In this document: positions 25,115 to 35,881 of the stretch, one piece after another
Layout of the letters: every line of letters starts with the position of its first letter
Numbering within the stretch: the first letter of the stretch is position 1
Source: Coptis chinensis
Lineage: Eukaryota > Streptophyta > Magnoliopsida > Ranunculales > Ranunculaceae
Direction: 5' to 3'
Length of the DNA: 64,000 nt
Assembly (NCBI GenBank): GCA_015680905.1
Contig: CM027379.1
Span: forward strand, 29,530,501-29,594,500
The notes under the pieces: model-generated
What the model was told of the DNA's origin: nothing
The model's input: the letters and a program-made list of their open reading frames with translations, nothing else
Database searches by the model: none
Program-made: the position numbers and the translations under genes

Positions 25115-25640
25115 GTAATCGTGTTACTTTAGTTAAGTTAAGTTAAATGTAGTTATTTTGTATAATCGTATATATGTTACTTTAGTTATTTTGTTAGGGG
25201 AATAAGGAACTAAAATGCCTCCGAGTGAGGAACTAGCTTTAACGTTCTGTGTTGGAATGTAGATAGAGAGCAGCAACAGGAGACCTAGCAGTTATTGAAA
25301 GGTAAGGTCCTTGTGTGGTTTTTTTTCGTTTCATATGTGACAATTGTATGTGGATGTTGGAATATTCATGAGTTTTGTTTTGGAAGATGGGTTCTTACAT
25401 GTGAGTAGTGTGAAGGTATGGTGTATATATATTCGAAGTGTGGTATCTTTGGTTGGAACTAATAGAGGTGTTTAACACTGATATAATTAAGTGGAAGTGA
25501 TGTATATGTTGTTTTCATTTTAATTATGGTATATAATTTATAGTGTTCTTTTGATTCGAAGTTTGGTTATTTGACTTAACTGACATTAGTCGAGATGGTT
25601 GGTTCTACGAATCAATATATATTTGAGTTGTAAATATGTA
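25115..25640. other. AT-rich stretch between captured exons and Athila pol
   Basis: Starts as an intron-like continuation of the GRWD1 fragment (GT donor at 25115) and passes into sequence flanking the Athila integrase. I saw no LTR ending here, although a 3' LTR would be expected between the integrase and flanking DNA of the minus-strand Athila. No gene recognised. Confidence 0.4.
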
Positions 25641-28130
25641 GACGGGAGTTGTAAAGCAAAACCTTTTGTCCGACCACAAACTCTTTGCGCAAGATATGCT
25701 TATCATGAACACGTTTCATGTTAGCTTTATAATCCTTCAGCGAGATCGTAAGAATAAATTCGGATTTCTTCAAGCTCATTTAATTGTAACTTCATTTTGA
25801 CACCGCCTCATCAATATTGAAGTTAAGGCTTTTTATAGCCCACGAGCCGCGGTGCTCTAATTCAACGGGCAAATGACATGGTTTCCCAAATACAAGTCTA
25901 AAGGGAGACATACCTATAGGAGTTTTGAAAGCAGTTCTATCGCCATAAAGGCATCCGATAGGCGCTTGACCGGTCTTTCCTATCGGGGTTTCTTGTTGTT
26001 TCTAAAATCTTTTGATTTCCCTATTAGAAACTTCTACTTGGCAGCTAGTTTGTGGATGATAAGGAGTTGCTACTTTGTGTGTAACTCCATACTTTTTCAC
26101 TAGGGATGCAACAACTTTTTGCAAAATGTGTTCCACCATCACTAATGATGGCTTTAGGAATGCCAAACCGACGAAAAAATATATTCTTTAATAAAAAATA
26201 CAACGGTCTTATGGTCATTGCTCACGGCAAGCTAGGGCCTCTATCCATTTAGACCGTAGTCCACGGCAACTAGAATATAACTATAACCGTGGGAAACAGG
26301 GGAAAGGGCCCATGAAATCAATACCCCAAACATCAAAAATTTCTACTATCAAGATTGGATTTAATGGCATCATATTACACTTCGTGATTAAGCCCAAGTT
26401 GTTGGCAATCGAATACCGTCTTGCAATGCACTTGGGCATCCTTAAAAGGGTAGGCCAATAAAATCCACATTGAAGAACTTTAGCGGCTGTTTTTTCATTC
26501 CACTAAGGTGGCCACCACACTCTTTGTCATGGCGAGCGATAGAACTTCATTATATTCCCACCGGGGAATGCAACGACGAATAATCGATCCATATGATACT
26601 TAAAAGGTAGGGCTCATCCCATGGTATAACTTGACTCGGCCAAGAACTTCTTCGTTCATTTCTTGACCAATTATAAGGCATAACATCAGCCGCTAAATAA
26701 TTTCGATGTCCGCATACCATGGTGATGAAAAATAGCATCTGATGCTCATCGGGGAAAAGAGTCCCAGATGGACTCGGAATCACTACTATCGTCATTTGTA
26801 AGTCTAGATAAGTGGTGGGCAACTCGTTTTCAACCCCTCTTTTGTCCTTTATTTCTAATGTGAACTCTTGCGGAGAAGAATCCATCGGATTAATCTCTGC
26901 TTAGCATCCTTCTTTGCAAGAAGGTACCTAAGAGGTGCATGGTCCGTGTAAACTAAAGTTTTAGAACCAACCAAATAAGGGCCGAAACTTATCTAAAGCA
27001 TAAATGACAGCTAAGAATTCTTTTCAGTAGTTGTATAATTCCGTTGAGCATCGTTTAATGTTTTACTAGCATAATAAATAACAGTGGACTTATTATCTAG
27101 TTTACGTCCCAAAGACGGCACCAAGCTGCATAGTCACTAGCATCACACATGAGTTCGAAGGTTTAGACCAATCGGGAGAGGCTGTATAATAGGTGCAGTG
27201 GTTAGGAGGCGGCTTTTAAGGTTTCAAAAGCCTGTTTATAGTTAAAATTAAAATCAAAGATTGCATCCTTCAAAAGCAGGTTAGTTAAAGGCCTAGCTAT
27301 TTTGAAAAATCTTTAATGAAGCGCTATAAAACCTGCGTGGCCTAGAAAGGCTCTAATCTCCGCGAGACGGTCCGTGGTTTAGGTAGGTTAAGCTATCTTA
27401 TCTAGTTTGGCTTTATCTGCTTCGATGCCATCACTAGATACAATATGACCTAATACTATGCCCTTTTGACCATAAAATGACACTTTTCCCAATTTAAAAG
27501 CGAGGCTCTTTTCTTCACACGTGTCAAGACCTTAGGCAGGTTAGACAAGCGATTCGTAAAGGAGTCTCCATAGATAGAAAAATCATCCATGAACACTTCC
27601 ATAAAAGCTCTACCATGTCACTAAATATATGAAGCATACATCGTTGGAAGGTACCGGGGGCATTACAAAGGCCAAAAGGCATTAGTTTATAGGCATATGT
27701 TCGAAGGGACATGTGAAGGTTATCTTTTCTTGGTCATCAATATCAATAATAATCTGAAAATAGCGGAGTAGCCATCCGAAAACAATAAAAGGCATGACCC
27801 GACTAGGCGTTCTAGCATCGATCTATAAATGGTAAGGAAAGTGATCCTTTAGTGTCATAGCATTTAAGCGTCATGTCAATCTGATTCTCCATTTCATAGG
27901 ACCTTGAGTGACAACATAGTCACCCTTTCCGTTCGCATACCATGGTAACTCCCGATTTCTTAGGAACTACATGAATGGGACTTACCCATTCGCTATCGGA
28001 GATTGGGTATATAATACCAGCGTCGAAGTAATCGCAAGACTTCTTCCCTAACCACCTCTTTCATGGCGGGGTTCAAGCGGGCCGAGGTTCGCGAGAAGTC
28101 TTGGCGTTATCCTCCAAATGGATCGATGAG
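25640..28130 (-). pseudogene. Athila pol: reverse transcriptase, RNase H and integrase remnant
   Basis: On the minus strand: RRLNPAMKEVV-like start of RT near 28080, then a degraded core, a clear YAYKLMPFGLCNAPGTFQRC block (27701-27640) with the palm-domain neighbourhood (MIFLSME, where the YxDD-type motif has decayed), RNase H remains (27350-26900), and integrase to LVFGKPCHLPVELEHRGSWA (25900-25830) and the following KSLNFNIDEA. Frameshifts and stops are frequent. The PBS and LTR upstream (31609-33153) and the gag N terminus starting MRLRSG mark the Athila lineage. No intact protein can be made. Confidence 0.8.
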
Positions 28131-28559
28131 TGCACACATTAGGGTCAATTCCCCTTAATGTCGGCTAAGGACCAACCAATCGCGGACCCGATGTTCCCCT
28201 AATCACCCTTATTAAACATGTCTCTTCATCCTTAGTTAGCGAGAAGATATAATTATCGGGTGACTACCATCCGGGATCAAGTTGAATATATTTTAACTCC
28301 GGGAAAGAGGTTTAAGCAATGTGGTGTGGGCCGGAATGTCCGTTGATGTTTCATAAGTGTCCTTATCTTGCGTAATGAAGACTTGCTTAGGTAGCAAGTC
28401 TTAAGTAATCGATATATGGAGCAACCGAAGCCCGGTCTACAATTGGTGTGGACTCGGGATGGTGTTGACTTCCTCTAAGTAGGAGTCATTTACAAAATCT
28501 GAAGTTCCAAAAAGAAAGGAATTTGTACATATTGTTTTCGAAATGTGTTGTTAAAATAA

Positions 28560-28970
28560 TCTTGAGCTAAACTCTCCGATCATGCTAACCTCCCCATCTA
28601 CGCATCGAATCACGTAAGCTGTTTCATCATTTTAAAAACATTTACCTCGACAAAAAGATGGCCAAAAGATAAGGACATCTTTCCATCGCGACAATTTATA
28701 AAGCGCATTGGCGGTTGCCAAGAAGGGCGCCCTAAGATGATCGATGCAGAGTCATTAGCGACTTATTATCGAGGATAACAAAATCAGCGGGGATAGTAGA
28801 AATCCCGAACCTTAACAAACATCGTTTTCCACTACACCTTTAGGATACTTAATTGACTGTCCGCTAATTGCAGCGTTATTTTTGTAGGTTGCATTTCCGT
28901 AGACCTATTTGTTTATACAAGTAATCACGGGAGTAAGTTAACACTTGCCCCGTGTCTAATAAAGGCGCGA
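28560..28970 (-). pseudogene. Athila protease remnant of the same element
   Basis: On the minus strand the frames give TKITLQLAD near 28880, then VKVRDFYYP (28820-28795), ASIILGRPFLATANA (28755-28705) and a CFxNDETA-type tail. This is the same retropepsin order seen at 9084-9336. It is broken by frame slips, and the active-site block upstream is not clear. Confidence 0.7.
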
Positions 28971-29259
28971 TCGTCGTGTGGGAATCTCCTAAGGTGCATT
29001 TTACGATGGGGCGACCGGGGGTCCTTGTGCTTAACAATTCCATTATTTTTAGGATAAAGTTGGGAACCTGTTCCCGTTAAAAAGCGTCTTTAGGTATGTT
29101 GGTCTTACGCCTAGTAGTGCCAACTCTTTAAGAAACTTAAGCGTGGTTAGGTAGCTTTTAATAGCTTCGAGAAAAGGAAGGTTTATCGTTAGATTCTTGA
29201 AAAGCGTTCTAATTTCCTCAAAGTTTGTATCCACAGTTAGCATGGCTAATTTTTTAGGA

Positions 29260-31084
29260 GCGGTGGTTTAAGCTCTATATTTAGCGTATATAGCTCTACT
29301 TGCTGTGTAACCTTGGCTTTTGGTTTCTTTGGTTGTGATTTAACCTGGTACCTCTACCGTGGTAGGCTCCTCGGTTTCTATTCGCGGTATCTAGTTTGAT
29401 ATCCGTGTAGGGAATCTTGATGGGGTAACTATAGGCGTAGTTACTTTGTTATCAACCACTCTTCCGTAGCGGAGAGTGGTGATGGCATTAGGTCACCTCG
29501 ATTGTAGTTTCCGTACTAGAATTACCGTTTACCTCAAAGGCCGTGTTTGCTGTTTTAGGGTTTGGTATAAACATCACGGAAACACGCCTTTTGGTTGGGC
29601 TTTCGCTTGGGCTAAGCTTGTTGTATGCCCTGATTTATGGATTGTAAAATCTGTTGGTTTGATTGAGTCATTGTGCGGAAAAGTTGTTGGGTAACTTGTA
29701 TAAAAGGCGTCGATCGATCCGGTTGTGTAGGTGTAGTAGTCACGGGTGGTGCGACCGGAACTATCTCGTTGATTATTTATGGGTGGGTTGTGATAGTTAT
29801 TATTATTAACCCGGAACGATACCTCTATTGGTATTATAATTATTATAATTATTCCTTGACCTTGTCGGTGGTTAAGCGCTGGTTGTTATAATTATTATAA
29901 TTCCCTTGACCTTGTCCTTGTCCTTGTCCTTGCCTAGGTGGAGCTTGGTTATAATTGTTTGCTTGCCTAACGTTTTGATTATTATTACCACGGAGGTGTT
30001 ACTTGTTGATTATTTCTCCAACTAAAGTTGGGATGTTGTCTCCAAGGGGCGTTAGGAATAGGATAGTTATTAATAGAGTAAACATTATCTTGTTCTGGTG
30101 GTTGTTGTTCATAAGCTAGAGGACAATAATCGTCAGGGTGCTCTGGACTCAAACAAAAATTACATGGGTTGGAGTTTACATTCATGACGGGGATAGGCTT
30201 TTGTTGAGCAGAAATAGCCTCTACTTTTTTAGTTAGAGATTCGTAAATTTTTAAGTTCTGGATCGGTTTTCTTCTCAAACATACCGCGGCCTTGGTTGTT
30301 GAAGAAGAACTAGGCGGGGGGATATCATCACTACCCCCAATAATTATTCCGTTTAGTTTGGTCTTCTAAAAATTTGTAAGCCTCAGAGGCTCCTTTACTT
30401 AGGAAACTACCCCCATTCATTATGTCAAGGACTTATGGTGGTGTAGAAGACCTTTGAAAAGGCCGCGAACTAACGTGTCTTTAAGCTAAGTTATGATGTG
30501 GACACTCTATAAGGAGATCGGTGAAGCGATTCCATGCCTCGAAAAATGATTCATGAGGATTACGTGGGAAAAAATGAATCTTGGAAAGCATCTCATCCGT
30601 CTTTAGGGGTGGGTAAAATGTTCCATAAACAATTTGAACAAGTTTAGCCCACGAGTCCACGAAATTAGGCGCTTTGGGCGGTTAACCAAGGCGCCGCCTT
30701 ATCGGCTAATGTGAAAGGGAATACCCTCGGTTTAATTTGTTCAAGACTATCGTAGGATGATGGAATGTTGTAAGGACTTGTTCAATCCTACGTATGTTTG
30801 ATAAGGTTTTCATGGTCTAACCCATGAAAAGCGGGTAACAAATTAAATATGTTTGGGGGGATTCGAAAATCCCCCACTGGGTCTGCTAGAACGATGCAAG
30901 ATTTAGGGCTATCGCTCAAGGCTTTGTAAAAGTCGGAGAGAGGAGTCTCTCTTTCTTCAGCCATTATGTCAGGTATGGTGTGTGTGATAGTAGCTAGAGG
31001 TGTCGTGGGTGGTGTACTAGATAGACTTGTTTGTTGCCGTGTAATTACGTTTGTTGTTTTTGTTCGACCAGACCTTAATCTCAT
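29260..31084 (-). pseudogene. Athila gag remnant
   Basis: Starts with ATG at 31084 (MRLRSGRTKTT...), followed by FRIPPNIFNLLPAFHGLDHENLIKH, the Athila/gypsy capsid start. Capsid continues in other frames (NPHESFFEAWNRFTDLLIEC near 30540, MNGGSFLSKGASEAYKFLE near 30400). A single zinc knuckle CNFCLSPEHPDDYC (CX2CX4HX4C) lies at 30160-30119, then HPNFSWRNNQ. Gag coats RNA and builds the particle; this copy has several frameshifts. 29820-29940 contains a short array of TTATAATTATTATAATT and CTTGTCCTTG repeats. Confidence 0.8.
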
Positions 31085-31608
31085 ACAAGACTAAGTTGAG
31101 CTTAACTAAACATGCAACACTCCAAACAATTATGATATACTAGTAGAAAACCTCTAACCGGAAATGCGAGGTATGGAAGAAAGGAATACGATAAGCGTCC
31201 TTGCCCGCTTATGAATAGCGTCTTGTGTATGCTGCGTGTTCGGTGTATATAAGAGATTAGAACACTGAAAACTTGACAACTCGGGTTCGAATCAAACACG
31301 GGAAATCCGGAAATTTCAGCTAAAGGCGTGGCGCTCGCGAAGCGTAGTCGGCTCGATGTAAAGTCGAGTTCCAGTAACTTAGCGGTCGGTCGCTGCTTGG
31401 TATGAAGCGGTGGCGATTGGTAGATGAAATTCCAGTAACTTAGCGCGGGTCGCGCTCTCCTTGGGCGCGGGCGCGCTCCGTGTATTTTCTCGCGGAATTT
31501 GTCAAAGCTGAAATGGGCAACCACAGTATGAAACAACCAAGGGTGGGTGGGTTTAATGGGACTTAAAAATGACTACTTCTACAAAGAAAACAATGCTAAA
31601 GTGCAACT

Positions 31609-31626
31609 AAGATGGCAGCGGCGCCA
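31609..31626 (-). promoter_or_regulatory. Primer binding site of the Athila element
   Basis: The minus strand reads TGGCGCCGCTGCC two bases after the LTR end (TTTATCA at 31629). TGGCGCCGTTGCC-type sites, complementary to the 3' end of a cytosolic tRNA (usually given as Asp), prime reverse transcription in Athila elements. One base differs from that pattern. Confidence 0.8.
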
Positions 31627-31628
31627 TT

Positions 31629-33153
31629 TGATAAATGTAAAATGAATAGTTTACCTACGAAATGAACGATGAATTCAAAACGTAAGTAAACTAAAACTGA
31701 TCTTTTAATCTCAATTATCAAAGCTTCTACTCTCGATGCGAATTGCACTAAGTGGAGTAGGAAGTCCGTTCCACTCCTAGTTCCCCTAGCATGGATTGTT
31801 TTCTAAGTCTAAGAAATCAGTCTTAAGTCTAATGAGAGCTTTTACTTAAAATGTTATGCTAACAAGGCGCGTTCATTTAAAAACAAGATATAATAATATA
31901 ATAAATAACAAGATAAAATATAAACTAAAGTTAATCTCGAAAGCTACGAAATCTGATTGTTTGAATCTAGATAAAGAAATATAGGGGAATTAAATCCACC
32001 TCGAATCCAACTTAATAACCTAGTATAGATTGTCGTATCTCGATTCTTTACGTTTTTTCGCAGCAAGAATTTCGAGTCTAATCCACTAGTGTTCATGGCA
32101 TTTCTACCAAGTACTAACTAGCATGTGAGGGTAAGCCCACCCATTCTCATGGCTTAAACACGACCTTCTAGAGTGGAATAGATTCTACAACGATTCTATA
32201 CTAAACAACTAAGTTTTCATCAAGGCTTCATCAACCTCTAATGGATGTTTTAGCCTTGAGTCATCAAAACATCATTTCCCATATTATTATAATTAAACAT
32301 AATATCAAGATTCAAATCTACTTAATCTAAACTAAACAATGATTAAATTCTAATTAACAACTAAGAAATGGTAACCAACAATAATTAAAACTAGATCTAT
32401 AAATTGAAATACCACAATTCGAACTTGCTAAAATAACTATTTTTTTATTTATCTAATCAATCAAGAATAATGATTCAAAGACTTAATCTAAAACAAGAAC
32501 CTGAAAATGGAACTAAAACTTAAATTAATTAATGAAAAGCAGATCTAGATTTATCTATATTATTTTAGGTCTAACTAGCTACCATTAATAAAGAGCTAAG
32601 CTTTTGTTTTATATGTTCGATCCAAAAATCGTGCATGGGCTTGGAGTCATGTTTTGGGCGGAAGGATCGGGGCCCAAAACTTCAATTCTTCAGTCAAAAA
32701 GCCTCTTCACTGCTGTTGGCTTCAGTAGACTTTTCGTCCACTTCTACTCCTCTGATTGGGTCAAGGCTTGGTCCATTGGAAAGCTCTTTCGAGCCGGTCG
32801 TTTTGACATAAGGTAGGCCCAATTCCAAGGTCTGAGTCCAAAGATATGGTCTTCGGAAGTTCTGCTTTCTTTGTGCACTGTTTCTGCCTGCGTGGACCTT
32901 GACTTTTCATCTTTTGACCAGGCTTTACAAAGGCTTTGTCTTCTTGAATCTTGGCCTTTAATCACCGAACTCCTTAGTAACCAACCATTGCTCCTTTATC
33001 TCATCAAAGTGGCACATTCCTCGCACATAATTGACTTTGAAGCCCGAAATACATAAAACACGTAATCAATATTAACTCTTACTTATTACTCACATAATTG
33101 GTCTAAAAGTATGACTGCTAAGGGGTTAAAACTACAGTTTTGGGCTCTTATCA
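31629..33153 (-). repeat. Athila 5' LTR, about 1.5 kb
   Basis: Bounded on the left by TGATAAATG next to the PBS and on the right by ...GGGCTCTTATCA, so on the minus strand it starts TGATAAGAGCCC and ends ...TTTATCA. Its first 500 bases match the LTR copies at 10331-11901 and 12584-13918. The right end interrupts the LINE ORF1 at 33154, so Athila inserted into the LINE. No 3' LTR was found on the other side, so the element is truncated or rearranged. Confidence 0.8.
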
Positions 33154-34383
33154 ATCACATATCTCCTGGACCAGCAAAGAAGTTCTCTGGACTTCTGCTG
33201 CCTGAGCAGTATCTCCTTCTTTGTTTGTATCACCAAGAGATTCCGGTACCCTTTCTCATCTTTATGCTCCTGCTCCTCCAAGTTATGGACTTCCTCCACC
33301 TCTAGATTCTCAAATCTATTTTGAGTTAGAGTCTCCGCCATTCACTCAGTGGATTTTGGCCGCCACAAAGCCTCCCCCTGTTTACTAGTTCCAGCTTGGG
33401 TCTGTTTACGGCCTCTTTTCCTTCTTGGTTTCTCTCCGGGATGATCAACCACCGGTGTTAAATCTATCATGACTTCCTTCTCTTTGGTTTCCTTCCCTCT
33501 AGTAGTTTGCATATCTCCTTTGAGTTTCCTACATTCGGTAACCAGATGTCCGACAATCTTGCAGTGTGTACACATCTTTGGCAGCTTCCCTATTTCCACC
33601 GATTGCCAAAATTTCACCGTCTTGGTTTTGACATATATCTGATCAGGTATGGGTGCTGATAAATCCACATCCACCAGAATTTTGGCATAATACCCGTATT
33701 CCCAGTTAAGCGTGTTTTCATCAATCTGCATTGGATATCCAATCCCTCGTGCAATGGACATGAGGGTTTCTGGTTCCTAGAATTCTTGTCCAAGTCCTGG
33801 AAATCGAAACCACACTAGAGCATGAGACTGTCTCTGGCTATCCGGACAAAAGTTCGGTGTCCACTGACTAATTCTCATGGGACTTTTGTCAAAGTCCCAA
33901 GCTCCTTTTGCCCACACCTTGTTTAAATCATTAGCATTGGAAAAACGTAAGAACAAATATCCTTTGCCAATGGGCGTTATCAGCCACTCCCCAGAAGGCT
34001 TCCAGATTCTTTTTGCGATCTCACGCACTTTCTCAATAGATACTTTCTGCAAATCAATACGACCCACCGCATTTAATTTGCGCGAAAAGCAAACCTTTCT
34101 CATACGCTTTCTCTGGTATTGTAATAGCTGGATAGTCACCCATTTTCTCTGGGGTTGGAAGTTCATGCACTTCCAACTGTTGTTGTATGGGCTGACGTGC
34201 TACTTCTGCGTAAGAGATTTTCTTGCTGTTGTTTTTTGTCACAGCCATGTTTGTAGCATTTGGTTCCTTTTCCATGGTCATCCCCTGATCAGATTGTAGA
34301 GTATCTTGGCCTTTCGTGTTACCCTTGAAGGGACATTCAAATTCATAAAGGTCCATTCTTTGGTGTTTCTTGTTGGAACTCAA
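33154..34383 (-). pseudogene. LINE ORF1 (DUF4283 plus zinc knuckle), broken
   Basis: On the minus strand: a leader MSSNKKHQRMDLYEFECPFK (34383), SYAEVARQP, then after a frame change near 34080-34100 FSRKLNAVGRID, WKPSGEWLITPIGKGYLFLR and RISQWTPNFCPDSQ with a VWFRFPGL motif: the DUF4283 domain of plant L1-type ORF1. A TAG at about 33777 replaces the family Trp (after FPGLGQEF). A CCHC knuckle CTHCKIVGHLVTEC follows (33580-33539), then a basic tail. A TGA at 33342 again may replace Trp. It is interrupted at 33153 by the Athila LTR. ORF1 proteins bind LINE RNA; this copy is dead. Confidence 0.85.
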
Positions 34384-34689
34384 ACTATTGGCAGTAGAGG
34401 ATTTTACCCAAGAAGTAACAGCACAAAGAGAATGGAGTAAGATATAAGAACTTCAATTCCGAACTCAACACTGTTCTCAGTGGAGGATTTGACCGGAAGA
34501 GAAGAATTCCTTTACCTTTTCAGAACTTACACTGTGATGCAGCGAAGGATTTTGCCTAAAAGGAAGGGAAAAAAGGTTTGAGACGATAAGTTGTTTTCCT
34601 CCTGACTTTTTTAACTATAAGCGGCAAAATATTTGAGCACTGGATCATAAGCGAAACTTAAGTTATCTCACATACGTTCGCCCACTTTT

Positions 34690-34782
34690 TGGTCCCCATT
34701 TTCACTTTTTGGTCCCCATTGTAATTTCTTTCCGTTACTTTTTGGTCCCCATTTTCACTTTTTGGTCCCCATAATAACGAAT
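34690..34782 (+). repeat. Short tandem repeat near the right CACTA terminus
   Basis: CTTTTTGGTCCCCATT occurs four times, in pairs separated by TTCA and by GTAATTTCTTTCCGTTA. It lies about 90 bases inside the right end of the 14.5-kb CACTA element. A role as a transposase-binding subterminal repeat is possible, though the unit differs from the AACGG-type motifs found closer to the terminus (34805-34850). Confidence 0.7.
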
Positions 34783-34877
34783 TAGAAATGCCAAAACTGT
34801 GATGCAAAAAAACCGTTACAAATATTTGTAGTAACGGTTTTTGACCGTTAGGTATGTCCTGTTTTGGTATAGTGTAT

Positions 34878-35096
34878 CACCAGACCGTTCGTCAATCTTA
34901 CAATAAGAAGGTCGTCCCAAGAACAATCCAAGCAGGCGACTTAGTCCTCAAAAAGACATTGGAACCATCAAAGCTAAACCCAACTTGGGAAGAACCACAC
35001 ATAATCCATAAAGTCATCGAGAATGGGGTTTACTGGATCAAAACTCAACTCGGTGACGTGCTCCTTCGACCTTGGAACACAGCTCTACTCAAATGA
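34878..35096 (+). pseudogene. Tat-lineage integrase C terminus (continuation of 18665-20366)
   Basis: Continues in frame after the TAT duplication: HQTVRQSYNKKV, GDLVLKKTLEPSKLNPTWEE, PHIIHKVIENGVYWIKTQ, then LLRPWNTALLK and stop at 35094-35096. This matches the conserved GDLVLR...L.P.WEGPY...LPRPWN..HL end of Tat/gypsy integrase. The integrase end is open, so the inactivating changes lie in the other half. Confidence 0.88.
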
Positions 35097-35229
35097 TTTT
35101 ATCAATAACTTTTTTCAATGATGTCTCAAGCATTATGAATAAAATTAGCTATCAGCTCGTTTCACTTCTACATTGTCTTCTTCACCCTCCACAAACTAAC
35201 AAGCAATTGCACAGGCTTAGCGACCTGGT

Positions 35230-35570
35230 CACACAATGACCAACCAAACCCAATCATAAGGACCCCCAAAAGGTCCACAAATCATCTTAACACCTACGAA
35301 AGGGTTAAGCTTGGCTCAACTGTAATTACCATTCAAATGCTATTTATCAGTCAAATCCTATCTAAGGTACCTCCAAAAGGACCACTAATCATCTTAAAAC
35401 CTACGAAAGGGTTAAGTTTGATTCAACTATAATTACCATTCACAAGCTAATTATCAGTCAAATCCAATCTAAGGTACCTCCAAAAGGACCACAAATCATC
35501 TTAAAGTTAAGTTTGATTCAACTATAATTACCACGCAAAGGCTAATTATCATTCAAATCTAATCTAAGAT
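35230..35570 (+). repeat. Tandem repeats in the Tat 3' region, about 100-120 bp period
   Basis: Three imperfect units, each with 'AAGGTACCTCCAAAAGGACC' or a variant, then 'ATCATCTTAA', 'CCTACGAAAGGGTTAAG' and 'CAACTATAATTACCA'. The third unit lacks the CTACGAAAGG part. Tat-type elements (Retand, Grande, Ogre relatives) commonly carry tandem repeats between pol and the 3' LTR, which fits the position. Confidence 0.8.
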
Positions 35571-35881
35571 CCAACCATCAGGCACATCCACGATTCTACG
35601 ATCTATAAACTACGACTTGTAGATTTCAAGCAAGGCATATGACACCAGGTTGCAACATAATCACAACAACCAATATCGAGCTACTAAACATCAAAGCAAA
35701 GTCATATTTCCAAAAGCAACAAACTCCATTCAGAAACAAGTAAGTCTAAACAAACTTATTTATGCAGTCCATACATAGTTTAAATACTAGAGGCCCCTAG
35801 GTTATCCCAGGCAAACAACCTCAATATCTCCAAAAGTATATAAAAAGTAAAGTATCAACAAAACCATATCATAACAAGATT

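Larger units (their letters stand above)
20367..34874 (+). mobile_element. 14.5-kb CACTA (En/Spm) transposon with nested insertions
   Basis: Ends are CACTACAACAAAACAAG on the left and, as reverse complement, CACTATACCAAAACAGG on the right (14 of 17 match). TAT occurs on both sides (20364-20366 and 34875-34877). Deleting the element plus one TAT joins ...ISQARY to HQTVRQSYNKKV in one frame of the Tat integrase, which proves the insertion boundaries. Both subterminal regions carry repeated (T)AACG/CGTTA motifs (20388-20500 and 34805-34850). Contents: TNP2 remnant, captured GRWD1 exons, then a minus-strand Athila and a LINE ORF1 as later or co-carried insertions. Confidence 0.92.

Noticed and set aside
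29476..29891. Plus-strand frames with hydrophobic peptides
   Set aside because: They lie opposite the Athila gag and its low-complexity repeats and read as composition artefacts.
33877..34299. 140-codon plus-strand frame
   Set aside because: Antisense shadow of the LINE ORF1 on the minus strand.
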